DNA of 64,000 nucleotides from UBA11612 sp963662375 (GTDB lineage Bacteria > Pseudomonadota > Alphaproteobacteria > Rhodospirillales > Rhodospirillaceae), in assembly GCA_963662375.2 (NCBI GenBank), contig CAXXRP010000004.1:1-64000 (forward strand), written 5' to 3'. The notes beneath the pieces are model-generated. The model did not search any database and was not told the origin of the DNA. It saw only the letters and a program-made list of their open reading frames with translations. How positions within the stretch are numbered: the stretch's first letter is position 1; each line of letters opens with the position of its first letter. This document shows positions 6,784 to 16,357 of the stretch, piece after piece. The position numbers were made by a program, and so were the translations under genes.

Positions 6784-6857
6784 GCGGGTGTAGCTCAATG
6801 GTAGAGCAGAAGCCTTCCAAGCTTACGACGAGGGTTCGATTCCCTTCACCCGCTCCA
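6784..6857 (+). tRNA. tRNA-Gly(TCC)
   Basis: A 74-base cloverleaf. The acceptor GCGGGTG (6784-6790) pairs with CACCCGC (6847-6853), followed by T and an encoded CCA. The D-loop TAGCTCAATGGTAGAGC, the anticodon loop CTTCCAA (anticodon TCC) and the T-arm GGTTCGATTCC are canonical. It lies 57 bases before tuf and is probably co-transcribed with it, as tRNA-tuf units are in many proteobacteria. Confidence 0.97.
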
Positions 6858-6914
6858 TCCTGTCGGCGCAAGCGATGGATTGAGGCGACGTGGCCAAACT
6901 GAATTGGAAAAGAC

Positions 6915-8105
<1,191 letters not shown>

Positions 8106-8145
8106 CGGAGAGACTGAGTCTAAGCGGATTTTGTGCCAGTTTTCA

Positions 8146-8159
8146 GGTATTTAAATACC
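8146..8159. repeat. 14-bp perfect palindrome between tuf and tRNA-Trp
   Basis: GGTATTTAAATACC is self-complementary and AT-rich at its centre. It lies 41 bases after the tuf stop in a 243-base gap that has no gene; it may be a protein-binding site. Confidence 0.35.
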
Positions 8160-8199
8160 CTTGATCAACTCGGCAGGGCGGGGTATAGAGCCCCCTGTG

Positions 8200-8225
8200 C
8201 CGGTCGAGGCTCTCGTGTCGACCGG
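8200..8225 (+). terminator. hairpin downstream of tuf copy 1
   Basis: CCGGTCGA (8200-8207) pairs perfectly with TCGACCGG (8218-8225) around a 10-base loop. Only TTGTCT follows, so if it ends transcription it is a weak intrinsic terminator. Confidence 0.35.
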
Positions 8226-8348
8226 TTGTCTCGTATTGCCTGATGCCAGCGTCCGAACGGGCGGGGGTATGAGGCGGGTGAGTGGCGGCTGGAGGGCACA
8301 GTAGCTGACGCGCCGGGAACTTCGAAAGCGAAAGAGAATCAATATCTT

Positions 8349-8424
8349 AGGGGTGTAGCTCAACTGGTAGAGCACCGGTCTCCAAAACCGGGGGTTGTAG
8401 GTTCGAGTCCTATCGCCCCTGCCA
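8349..8424 (+). tRNA. tRNA-Trp(CCA)
   Basis: A 76-base cloverleaf with acceptor AGGGGTG pairing with CGCCCCT, discriminator G and encoded CCA. The anticodon stem CCGGT/ACCGG encloses CTCCAAA (anticodon CCA), and the T-arm GGTTCGAGTCC is standard. Its place just before secE-nusG is the conserved bacterial arrangement. Confidence 0.97.
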
Positions 8425-8563
8425 ATTTCGGAAACTGGGGTTGCTGTAAAGCGGACACGTTTTGGTCTTGAGATTCTTTTTCTGGCGCGCAGCGCCATTT
8501 CGTTGGTTCTCCGGAGTGGGGTTATCCCTTCAGGTGTGAACGGTTCGGGCGTGTATCTTTCAA

Positions 8564-8752
8564 ATGGCGAAAACTTCTCCAGGCGTATTTGTTCGCCAAA
8601 TTCGGCAGGAAATGTCCAAAGTCACCTGGCCGAGCCGCCGGGAGACCGTGGTGTCAGTGATTTTGGTATTTGTGTTCAGCGCGATCATTGGCGTGTACTT
8701 CCTCATCATCGACCGAATCCTGACGTTCGGCGTGTCGATGATTTTCGGTTGA
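8564..8752 (+). CDS. secE: preprotein translocase subunit SecE
   Basis: SecE clamps the SecY channel of the inner membrane. This is the short, single-membrane-helix form (62 residues) usual outside the enterics: a cytoplasmic amphipathic helix FVRQIRQEMSKVTWPSRRET followed by one hydrophobic segment (about 29-52). The KVTWPSR motif is the family hallmark. It lies between tRNA-Trp and nusG; its TGA stop is 11 bases before the chosen nusG start, so the two are likely translated from one message. Confidence 0.96.
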   Translation: MAKTSPGVFVRQIRQEMSKVTWPSRRETVVSVILVFVFSAIIGVYFLIIDRILTFGVSMIFG

Positions 8753-8763
8753 GGAATATGCAC

Positions 8764-9294
8764 ATGACGGCAAATTGGTACGTGCTGCACGTTTACTCGG
8801 GCTTCGAGAATAAGGTTGCACAGTCGATCCGCGAGCAAGCGGCTCAAAACGGCATGTCCGAAAAAATTCAAGAAGTGCTTGTGCCGATGGAAGAGGTGGT
8901 GGAAATCCGCCGCGGATCAAAAGTTAACGCCGAGCGGAAGTTTTTTCCGGGCTATGTCCTCATCAAGATGGATTTGACCGACGAAGCTTGGCACTTGGTG
9001 AAGAACACACCGAAGGTCACGGGATTTTTGGGCAATGCTAGTAAGCCCCAGGCCATCTCGGAGCGCGAAGCCGAACAGATTATGCGCCAGGTACAAGAAG
9101 GTATCGAGCGGCCGAAGCCGTCGGTTGTTTTCGAGGTGGGCGAACAGGTACGCGTCAGCGACGGTCCGTTCTCGTCGTTCAATGGTGTTGTTGAAGATGT
9201 AGATGAAGAAAAGGCGCGGCTCAAAGTGTCCGTTTCGATCTTTGGCCGGTCGACGCCGGTCGAGTTGGAATACAGTCAGGTCGAAAAACTTTGA
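8764..9294 (+). CDS. nusG: transcription termination/antitermination factor NusG
   Basis: NusG binds the RNA polymerase clamp and links it to Rho or to the ribosome. The 176-residue protein has the NGN domain (NWYVLHVYSGFENKVAQSI, FFPGYVLIKM, VKNTPKVTGFLG) and a C-terminal KOW domain (GEQVRVSDGPFSSFNGVVED). Two ATGs are in frame, 8758 and 8764; GAGGA at 8751-8755 is 8 bases from the second but only 2 from the first, so 8764 is preferred. Confidence 0.97.
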   Translation: MTANWYVLHVYSGFENKVAQSIREQAAQNGMSEKIQEVLVPMEEVVEIRRGSKVNAERKFFPGYVLIKMDLTDEAWHLVKNTPKVTGFLGNASKPQAISEREAEQIMRQVQEGIERPKPSVVFEVGEQVRVSDGPFSSFNGVVEDVDEEKARLKVSVSIFGRSTPVELEYSQVEKL

Positions 9295-9305
9295 TCTGTT
9301 GAGGT

Positions 9306-9331
9306 CCGCGGGAACGGTGACGTTCGCGCGG
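9306..9331 (+). promoter_or_regulatory. hairpin in the nusG-rplK gap
   Basis: CCGCG-G-GAACG and CGTTC-G-CGCGG pair around a GTGA loop with a single G.G mismatch. It may be part of the leader of the rplK-rplA message or an attenuator; there is no T-run for a full terminator. Confidence 0.35.
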
Positions 9332-9428
9332 TGGTTTCTGCGGTAGGCTGTGCCCAGAAGCCCAAGGGCGGCCGGACCGCGGACCCGGCCCGCCGGAGGG
9401 TGAACCGACGCATACGCTGAGGACAATG

Positions 9429-9860
9429 ATGGCAAAAAAGATCGACGGTTACATCAAGTTGGAAATACCGGCAGGAAAGGCAAATCCCTCGCCGCCGGTG
9501 GGGCCCGCGCTCGGTCAGCGCGGCGTCAACATTATGGAATTCTGCAAGGCGTTCAACGCGGCAACGCAGCAGTCTGAAGCTGGCGTGCCCACGCCGGTGG
9601 TCGTTACTGTTTATGCGGATCGCAGTTTTACGTTTGTCACGAAGACCCCTCCGACGAGCTTTTACTTGAGGAGTGCCGCGAAATTGGAAAAAGGATCAGG
9701 GACGGCAGGCCGCGGCATCCCGATTGCCAAGGTGACTAAAGCGCAGGTCCGTGAAATCGCTGAGAAAAAAATGCCGGACTTGAACTGCGCGTCCGTGGAA
9801 TCGGCGATGGCTCAAGTTGAAGGTTCTGCCCGATCCATGGGCTTGGAAGTCGTGGAGTAA
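9429..9860 (+). CDS. rplK: 50S ribosomal protein L11
   Basis: L11 binds 23S rRNA at the GTPase-associated centre, the site of EF-G, RelA and thiostrepton action. The 143-residue product has the Pro-rich N-terminal domain (GKANPSPPVGPALGQRGVNI) and the rRNA-binding C-terminal domain (SGTAGRGIPIAKVTKAQVRE, then AMAQVEGSARSMGLEV). Of the two adjacent ATGs (9426, 9429) the second gives MAKKIDGYI and lies 5 bases after GAGGA. rplA follows 5 bases after the stop. Confidence 0.98.
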   Translation: MAKKIDGYIKLEIPAGKANPSPPVGPALGQRGVNIMEFCKAFNAATQQSEAGVPTPVVVTVYADRSFTFVTKTPPTSFYLRSAAKLEKGSGTAGRGIPIAKVTKAQVREIAEKKMPDLNCASVESAMAQVEGSARSMGLEVVE

Positions 9861-9865
9861 GGGTC

Positions 9866-10564
9866 ATGGCAAAGTTAGGAAAGCGTCTCAAGAGCGGCTA
9901 CGGCGCCATCGACCCCAACGCGAATTACCCCGTCGCAGACGCGGTCAAGATCCTTAAGGACGCGGCGAAGGCTAAGTTCGACGAAACGATTGAAGTCGCG
10001 ATGAACCTCGGGGTTGATCCGAAGCATGCCGATCAAATGGTGCGTGGTGTCGTTGCCTTGCCGCACGGCACCGGGAAAACGATGCGTGTCGCAGTGTTCG
10101 CTAAAGGCGACAAGGCCAAGGAGGCCGCGGATGCTGGTGCCGATTTGGTGGGCGCGGAAGACCTTGCAGAAAAGATTAGTGCTGGCGAGATGAACTTCGA
10201 TCGCGTCATCGCCACGCCCGATATGATGGGTGTCGTGGGCAAGCTCGGAAAAGTGCTGGGGCCGCGCGGTCTTATGCCAAATCCGAAGCTCGGCACCGTG
10301 ACGCCGGACGTCACGATGGCCATTAAAAACGCCAAGGCCGGCGAAGTGCAATTCCGCGTGGAAAAAGCGGGGATTGTTCATGCCGGCGTCGGTAAAGCGA
10401 GCTTCAGCGCCGAACAGTTGCAGGAAAACGTAAAGGCTTTTGTCGATGCGATCATAAAGGCCAAGCCTGCGGGCGCCAAAGGAACGTATGTAAAACGAAT
10501 TTCCCTGAGTTCCACTATGGGGCCGGGGATAAAGATCAGTCCCTCCGACGCGCACGCTGGCTGA
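9866..10564 (+). CDS. rplA: 50S ribosomal protein L1
   Basis: L1 forms the mobile stalk that moves deacylated tRNA out of the E site. In many bacteria it also represses its own rplK-rplA message; that is family knowledge and no binding site is shown here. The 232-residue product is full length with MVRGVVALPHGTGKTMRVAV, GKVLGPRGLMPNPKLGTVT and STMGPGIKI, all invariant blocks. It lies directly behind rplK with a 5-base gap and is followed by a long leader before rplJ. Confidence 0.98.
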   Translation: MAKLGKRLKSGYGAIDPNANYPVADAVKILKDAAKAKFDETIEVAMNLGVDPKHADQMVRGVVALPHGTGKTMRVAVFAKGDKAKEAADAGADLVGAEDLAEKISAGEMNFDRVIATPDMMGVVGKLGKVLGPRGLMPNPKLGTVTPDVTMAIKNAKAGEVQFRVEKAGIVHAGVGKASFSAEQLQENVKAFVDAIIKAKPAGAKGTYVKRISLSSTMGPGIKISPSDAHAG

Positions 10565-10912
10565 CGAAGGATTAAAGAGATTTCGTACCGGTCTCGTTTT
10601 GAGCCGGTGCGGGAGCGCAGCGGCCCAGGGGTCTTGATCCCATGCTGTTGCGTACCCTGTCCGAGACTGATGGTACCAGATCCGGTTTTTGGTGACGGCA
10701 TAATGGGGAACCCTCCATCACAGACGGGAGTGGCAAGGTCGTAAGGTTCGATTGCGCTTGAGCGTAGGCGGACGTGAATGGCTTGGGCTTCTGGGGCAGG
10801 ACCTAGGCCGCTGGGAATATGAGTTTGCTGCCCGGTGGATGGTTAAATTGGTCCGAGACTACCGTGAAGCGCAAGCAGAACGGCAGGACGGGCCTCAGTA
10901 GCGGAGACGAAA
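10565..10912 (+). promoter_or_regulatory. rplJ leader region, likely L10 autoregulatory leader
   Basis: A 348-base non-coding stretch between rplA and rplJ, rich in potential stems. In proteobacteria this interval carries the L10 leader, where the L10-(L12)4 complex binds and represses rplJL translation. The position and length fit; I did not fold it or match it to the covariance model. A 20-codon open frame at 10839-10901 is probably incidental. A promoter may also lie here but none stands out. Confidence 0.55.
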
Positions 10913-11431
10913 GTGAACCGAGAGGAAAAGCAGGAGTTGGTTTCTACACTCCACGCTACGCTCGCGGAGCAGGTCTTTGTCGGCGTCACCCATAACCTTG
11001 GGCTGACGGTGGCTGAGATGCAGGACCTGCGCAAGCGCATGCGCGAAGCAGACGCCGGCTTTAAAATTTCAAAAAATCGGCTCATGCGTCTCGCCCTTGC
11101 TGGCACTAAATTCGAGGGCTTGGCTGACTTCCTTAATGGACCGACGGGAATTGCATTCTCGAAGGATCCGGTGGCGGCGGCCAAGGTGTGCTCGAAGTTC
11201 GCGAAGGAAAACGACAAGTTGGTCATTCTTGGTGGCGTTCTCGACGGAAATGTATTGGATGCGGTAGGCGTCAAAGCTCTCGCTGCCCTCCCATCTCTCG
11301 ACGAACTGCGCGGCAAGATCGTAGGTCTTCTTCAGGCCCCTGCGACAAAGGTCGCACGTGTCCTGCAGGCACCCGCGGGGCAGCTTGTACGTGTCTTTGC
11401 GGCGCGCGCCGAGCAAGGCGAAGCCGCGTAA
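10913..11431 (+). CDS. rplJ: 50S ribosomal protein L10
   Basis: L10 is the base of the L7/L12 stalk that recruits translational GTPases. The 172-residue protein begins at a GTG (10913) preceded by CGGAG, with NREEKQELVSTLHATL, the rRNA-binding KNRLMRLAL block, GPTGIAFSKDP and a C-terminal helix (LVRVFAARAEQ) that binds L12 dimers. It sits between its leader and rplL. Family members are typically 165-175 residues, so it is full length. Confidence 0.97.
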   Translation: MNREEKQELVSTLHATLAEQVFVGVTHNLGLTVAEMQDLRKRMREADAGFKISKNRLMRLALAGTKFEGLADFLNGPTGIAFSKDPVAAAKVCSKFAKENDKLVILGGVLDGNVLDAVGVKALAALPSLDELRGKIVGLLQAPATKVARVLQAPAGQLVRVFAARAEQGEAA

Positions 11432-11471
11432 CGCCAACGTCGCAACATTTTATTGAATCAGGAGACCTACA

Positions 11472-11843
<372 letters not shown>

Positions 11844-11869
11844 GGCGCTGCTCTGTAGGGTTACGACGT

Positions 11870-11916
11870 GGGCCGGCGTGCAATGCAAATTGTGCTCCGA
11901 CCCAGTCGGCTTTTTT
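11870..11916 (+). terminator. attenuator-like hairpin between rplL and rpoB
   Basis: CCGAC-CCA-GTCGG (11897-11909) is followed by C and six T (11911-11916). An upstream GCCGGC could extend or compete with this stem. Partial termination here would lower polymerase subunit synthesis relative to the stalk protein, as is known at this position in E. coli; strength is unknown. Confidence 0.5.
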
Positions 11917-12082
11917 GCGAGCTGAGAGAAACCTGACCTAACGCCAGAAACCCATCGTCCAGGCGCGGTGTTTGATTGGGTTTATGGCGCTAGTGGCGAC
12001 CGCGGCAAAGGCCGTGGAGTGGTAACAAGTGATCGCGGATGATTTTACGGACGATCCGATCGGAAAAGAATGAGGAGCGGTT

Positions 12083-15000
12083 ATGATCAAATCCCTCATA
12101 GGCCTTAAGCGTGTGCGTAAAGATTTCGGCCGCATCCCTATAGTGGCGCCCATGCCGAATTTGATCGAAGTGCAAAAAAGCTCTTACGACAAATTCTTGC
12201 AGCGTGAATCGCCACTGAAAGTCCGGCAGAAGTCCGGATTGTGGAATGTCTTTAAATCGGTTTTTCCTATTAAGGATTTTGCTGGAAAGGGCGAGCTTGA
12301 ATTCGTCGCTTACGATCTTGAAGCGCCTAAGTACGATGTTGAGGAGTGCCAACAGCGGGGTATGACTTATTCAGCGCCGCTGAAAGTCACCTTTCGCCTA
12401 GTGGTCTGGGATGTGGACGAGGAAACGGGAGCCCGGTCCATGCGCGACATCAAGGAACAGGGTGTGTACATGGGCGACATGCCGCTCATGACGGACAACG
12501 GCACATTCGTAATCAACGGTACCGAGCGCGTTATCGTCTCTCAGATGCACCGTTCGCCGGGCGTGTTTTTCGATCACGATAAAGGCAAGACCCATTCGTC
12601 GGGCAAGTATTTGTTTGCCGCCCGTGTCATTCCATATCGCGGTTCTTGGCTCGATTTTGAATTCGACGCTAAGGATCTTGTTTATGTGCGTATCGATCGT
12701 CGGCGGAAACTGCCGGTCACTACTCTTCTTTATGCTCTCGATAATGCGGTGACGGAAAAGCTGCGAATGAAATATGCGAAGGATAAGCGCGCCGTTGACC
12801 ACCACGAGGTTAAGGGCATGTCATCTGGGGAAATCCTGAGTTTTTTTTACGACAGCCAGGTTTTTTCGCGGGACAAGAAGGGTTGGCGCACGGCGTACAT
12901 CGCCGAGAAAATGCGCGGCATGAAGCTGATGTTCGACCTAGTCGATGCGAAAACCGGCCGGGTCAAGGTCGAGGCGGGCGGCAAGCTGTCGCCGCGGATA
13001 GCCACAAAGCTCGAAAAAGGCGGCCTCAAGGAGCTGCGCGTGCAGCCCGAGGAGCTGGTCGGCAAATTCGTCGCCGAAGATATCGTCAATAAAAAGACGG
13101 GCGAAATTTATGTCGAGGCTGGCGATGAAATTTCCGAAGAGTCATTGGCTGCGTTAGACGAGGCCGGTATTGACGAGATCAAGACCCTATTCGTCGAGGG
13201 CATTCATGCCGGACCATATATCCGCAACACGCTGGCTTTAGACAAGAACACGAGCCGCGACGAAGCGCTGGCGGATATATACCGCGTGATGCGTCCGGGC
13301 GAGCCGCCCACATTGGAGACCGCCGAAGCTCTGTTTCAAGGTCTGTTTTTCGATTCAGAGCGGTACGACCTTTCGTCCGTCGGGCGCGTGAAGATGAACA
13401 CGCGTCTGAACATAAGCAATGACGATGTGCCCGATACAGTCCGGCACCTGCGCCGGGGCGACATTCTGCGCATTATAAAGGTGCTGGTGGAACTCAAAGA
13501 CGGCCGCGGCGAAATCGATGATATCGATCACCTCGGTAACCGCCGTGTGCGTTCCGTCGGCGAGTTGGTGGAAAACCAGTATCGCGTTGGGTTGTTGCGC
13601 ATGGAGCGGGCAATCCGCGAGCGTATGAGCTCAGTCGACATTGATACGGTCATGCCACACGACTTGATTAACGCAAAGCCGGCGGCGGCGGCGGTTCGCG
13701 AATTCTTTGGCTCGTCGCAGCTGTCTCAGTTTATGGATCAGACAAACCCGTTATCGGAAATCACCCATAAGCGCCGTTTGTCGGCGCTCGGGCCAGGCGG
13801 CCTGACTCGCGAGCGCGCCGGTTTCGAGGTGCGCGATGTGCATCCGACTCACTATGGTCGCATCTGCCCCATCGAGACGCCGGAAGGCCCGAACATAGGT
13901 TTGATCAACTCGCTCGCCACGTTTGCCCGGGTCAATCAGTACGGATTCATCGAAAGCCCATACAGAAAAGTGGAAAAAACGCGGGTGACTAACGACGTCG
14001 TGTATCTGTCGGCTATGGCAGAGGGCCAGTACAACATTGCCCAGGCTAATGAAACGGTCGACGGCAAGGGAACCTTGAGCAACGACTTGGTCAGTTGCCG
14101 CCGGGCAGGGAATGCTCAGTTACTGCCGCCTGGAGATATCCACTACATGGATGTCTCGCCGAAGCAATTGGTGTCCGTCGCCGCGGCGTTGATACCCTTC
14201 TTGGAAAACGATGACGCGAACCGCGCTCTCATGGGGTCCAACATGCAGCGCCAGGCGGTGCCGCTGCTGCGAGCCGAGGCGCCTCTCGTTGGCACCGGCG
14301 TGGAAGAGGTTGTGGCCCGCGATTCCGGTGCGGCCACTGCGGCGCGCCGTTCGGGTGTCGTTCAACAGGTGGATGCCGAGCGCATTGTTGTGCGCGCAAC
14401 GGAAGACAACCCGACGTCCGCGCCGGGTGTGGACATCTATCGTTTGCTGAAATTCCAACGGTCCAACCAAAATACCTGCATCAATCAGAGGCCGCTGGTG
14501 AAGGTTGGCGATTTGGTGTCCAAGGGCGAGATCATCGCCGATGGTCCGTCAACTGATCTGGGCGAATTGGCTCTTGGGCGGAACGTGATCGTCGCCTTCA
14601 TGCCATGGAACGGCTACAACTTCGAAGATTCCATTCTTATTTCTGAGCGTATCGTCCGCGATGACATCTTCACCTCAATTCACATCGAGGAATTTGAGAC
14701 GATGGCACGCGATACCAAGCTGGGACAAGAAGAAATCACGCGTGACATTCCTAATGTCGGCGAGGAAGCATTAAGAAGTCTCGACGAGGCCGGGATTGTC
14801 TACGTCGGTGCCGAAGTGAATGCTGGCGATATCCTCGTGGGCAAGGTCACGCCCAAAGGGGAGTCACCGGTAACACCTGAAGAAAAGCTCCTAAGGGCAA
14901 TTTTTGGCGAAAAGGCATCCGATGTGCGCGATACGTCCTTACGCGTACCGCCCGGTGCCCAGGGCACCATTGTCGAAGTACGTGTCTTCAATCGACGCGG

Positions 15001-16261
15001 TGTCGTGAAGGATGAACGTGCGCTGGCCATCGAGCGCATGGAAATCGAAAGCCTCGCTAAGGATCGAGACGACGAGAAAGCCATTCTCGAGCGCAGCTGC
15101 AACGAACGTCTTAAAAACCTCATCATGGGGCGCAAAATCGTCGCCAGACCCAAGGGTCTTGAGGCCGGAGGGAAAGTCACGGACGAAGTGTTGGCGGGGC
15201 TCACGATGGGCCAATGGAAACAGATTTCGGTCGCTAACGACAAGGTTATGGAAGAGGTCGAGGACCTGAAGAGGTCTCTGGACGATAGTTCGGCTGTGAT
15301 CGATAAGCGTTTCGAGAATAAAGTCGAAAAACTTCAACGCGGCGACGAACTACCGCCGGGCGTGTTGAAGATGGTCAAAGTTTTCGTCGCGGTGAAGCGT
15401 AAGATTCAACCCGGCGACAAGATGGCCGGCCGTCACGGCAACAAGGGTGTAATCTCGAAAATCCTTCCGATCGAGGATATGCCGCATCTCGAGGATGGGA
15501 CTCCGGTTGATATTGTCCTAAACCCGCTTGGTGTGCCTTCGCGCATGAACGTCGGGCAGATTCTTGAAACCCATCTCGGCTGGGCTTGCCGTAATCTGGG
15601 CCATCAGGTGGGTCGGGCACTCGATGCCTACCGCGCCGGCCTGTCCGACCGCGAATTGCGGTCGACGATGAAAAAGATATACGGCGATAAGGCTTATAAG
15701 CAGGATCTCCAGGGGTTGGATGACGGGCAGCTTGCAGAGGTGGCCGGACATGTCCGCGAGGGCATTCCGATTGCCACGCCGGTGTTCGATGGAGCCCGTG
15801 AAACGGACATCGTTGAAATGTTAGAGATGGCGGGCCTGGACGCTTCTGGCCAGGTGACTCTCTATGATGGATCGACCGGTGACCCCTTCGATCGGAAAGT
15901 GACAGTGGGCTGTATCTATATGCTCAAGCTTCATCACTTGGTGGACGAAAAAATTCACGCACGCTCTATCGGCCCGTACTCGCTGGTCACGCAACAACCC
16001 TTGGGCGGCAAGGCGCAGTTCGGCGGACAGCGGTTCGGCGAGATGGAGGTCTGGGCGCTCGAAGCCTACGGCGCGGCGTACACGTTGCAGGAAATGTTGA
16101 CTGTGAAGTCGGACGACGTATCCGGCCGCACCAAGGTCTATGAGGCGATCGTGCGCGGTGACGATACCTTCGAAGCCGGTATTCCTGAGTCGTTCAACGT
16201 GTTGGTCAAGGAAATGCGGTCTCTGGGCCTCGATATCGAGTTGAGCCACAGCGAGTCATAG
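12083..16261 (+). CDS. rpoB: RNA polymerase subunit beta
   Basis: RpoB forms one half of the polymerase active cleft and the rifampicin pocket. The 1392-residue protein includes SSQLSQFMDQTNPLSEITHK and RRLSALGPGGLTRERAGF, the sensitive-type rifampicin region, then HYGRICPIETPEGPNIGLI, NGYNFEDSILISERI, KMAGRHGNKGVISKILP and the C-terminal GGKAQFGGQRFGEMEVWALE clamp anchor. GAGGAG lies upstream of the ATG. A run of eight T at 12841-12848 encodes part of SFFYDSQ and is the only sequence hazard noticed. rpoC follows after 96 bases. Confidence 0.99.
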   Translation: MIKSLIGLKRVRKDFGRIPIVAPMPNLIEVQKSSYDKFLQRESPLKVRQKSGLWNVFKSVFPIKDFAGKGELEFVAYDLEAPKYDVEECQQRGMTYSAPLKVTFRLVVWDVDEETGARSMRDIKEQGVYMGDMPLMTDNGTFVINGTERVIVSQMHRSPGVFFDHDKGKTHSSGKYLFAARVIPYRGSWLDFEFDAKDLVYVRIDRRRKLPVTTLLYALDNAVTEKLRMKYAKDKRAVDHHEVKGMSSGEILSFFYDSQVFSRDKKGWRTAYIAEKMRGMKLMFDLVDAKTGRVKVEAGGKLSPRIATKLEKGGLKELRVQPEELVGKFVAEDIVNKKTGEIYVEAGDEISEESLAALDEAGIDEIKTLFVEGIHAGPYIRNTLALDKNTSRDEALADIYRVMRPGEPPTLETAEALFQGLFFDSERYDLSSVGRVKMNTRLNISNDDVPDTVRHLRRGDILRIIKVLVELKDGRGEIDDIDHLGNRRVRSVGELVENQYRVGLLRMERAIRERMSSVDIDTVMPHDLINAKPAAAAVREFFGSSQLSQFMDQTNPLSEITHKRRLSALGPGGLTRERAGFEVRDVHPTHYGRICPIETPEGPNIGLINSLATFARVNQYGFIESPYRKVEKTRVTNDVVYLSAMAEGQYNIAQANETVDGKGTLSNDLVSCRRAGNAQLLPPGDIHYMDVSPKQLVSVAAALIPFLENDDANRALMGSNMQRQAVPLLRAEAPLVGTGVEEVVARDSGAATAARRSGVVQQVDAERIVVRATEDNPTSAPGVDIYRLLKFQRSNQNTCINQRPLVKVGDLVSKGEIIADGPSTDLGELALGRNVIVAFMPWNGYNFEDSILISERIVRDDIFTSIHIEEFETMARDTKLGQEEITRDIPNVGEEALRSLDEAGIVYVGAEVNAGDILVGKVTPKGESPVTPEEKLLRAIFGEKASDVRDTSLRVPPGAQGTIVEVRVFNRRGVVKDERALAIERMEIESLAKDRDDEKAILERSCNERLKNLIMGRKIVARPKGLEAGGKVTDEVLAGLTMGQWKQISVANDKVMEEVEDLKRSLDDSSAVIDKRFENKVEKLQRGDELPPGVLKMVKVFVAVKRKIQPGDKMAGRHGNKGVISKILPIEDMPHLEDGTPVDIVLNPLGVPSRMNVGQILETHLGWACRNLGHQVGRALDAYRAGLSDRELRSTMKKIYGDKAYKQDLQGLDDGQLAEVAGHVREGIPIATPVFDGARETDIVEMLEMAGLDASGQVTLYDGSTGDPFDRKVTVGCIYMLKLHHLVDEKIHARSIGPYSLVTQQPLGGKAQFGGQRFGEMEVWALEAYGAAYTLQEMLTVKSDDVSGRTKVYEAIVRGDDTFEAGIPESFNVLVKEMRSLGLDIELSHSES

Positions 16262-16357
16262 GTGGCGTAGGCGGAATTTGAAAAACGGGGCGAGGCAATA
16301 GGGCTCACGCCTTAAGGCTTCTACCGGCGGCCAAAGCTCCTTTAGGAAAAAAGACAG

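Noticed and set aside
8151..8498. Minus-strand frame reading RGDRTRTYNPRFWRPVLYQL across tRNA-Trp
   Set aside because: The usual spurious antisense reading of a tRNA gene; no ribosome site, no family.
10839..10901. Twenty-codon open frame in the rplJ leader
   Set aside because: No clear ribosome site; it lies in the region expected to fold as the L10 leader and resembles no known leader peptide.
12841..12848. T8 run in rpoB as a slippage frameshift site
   Set aside because: The frame is intact on both sides (SFFYDSQVF) and no alternative product of note results.
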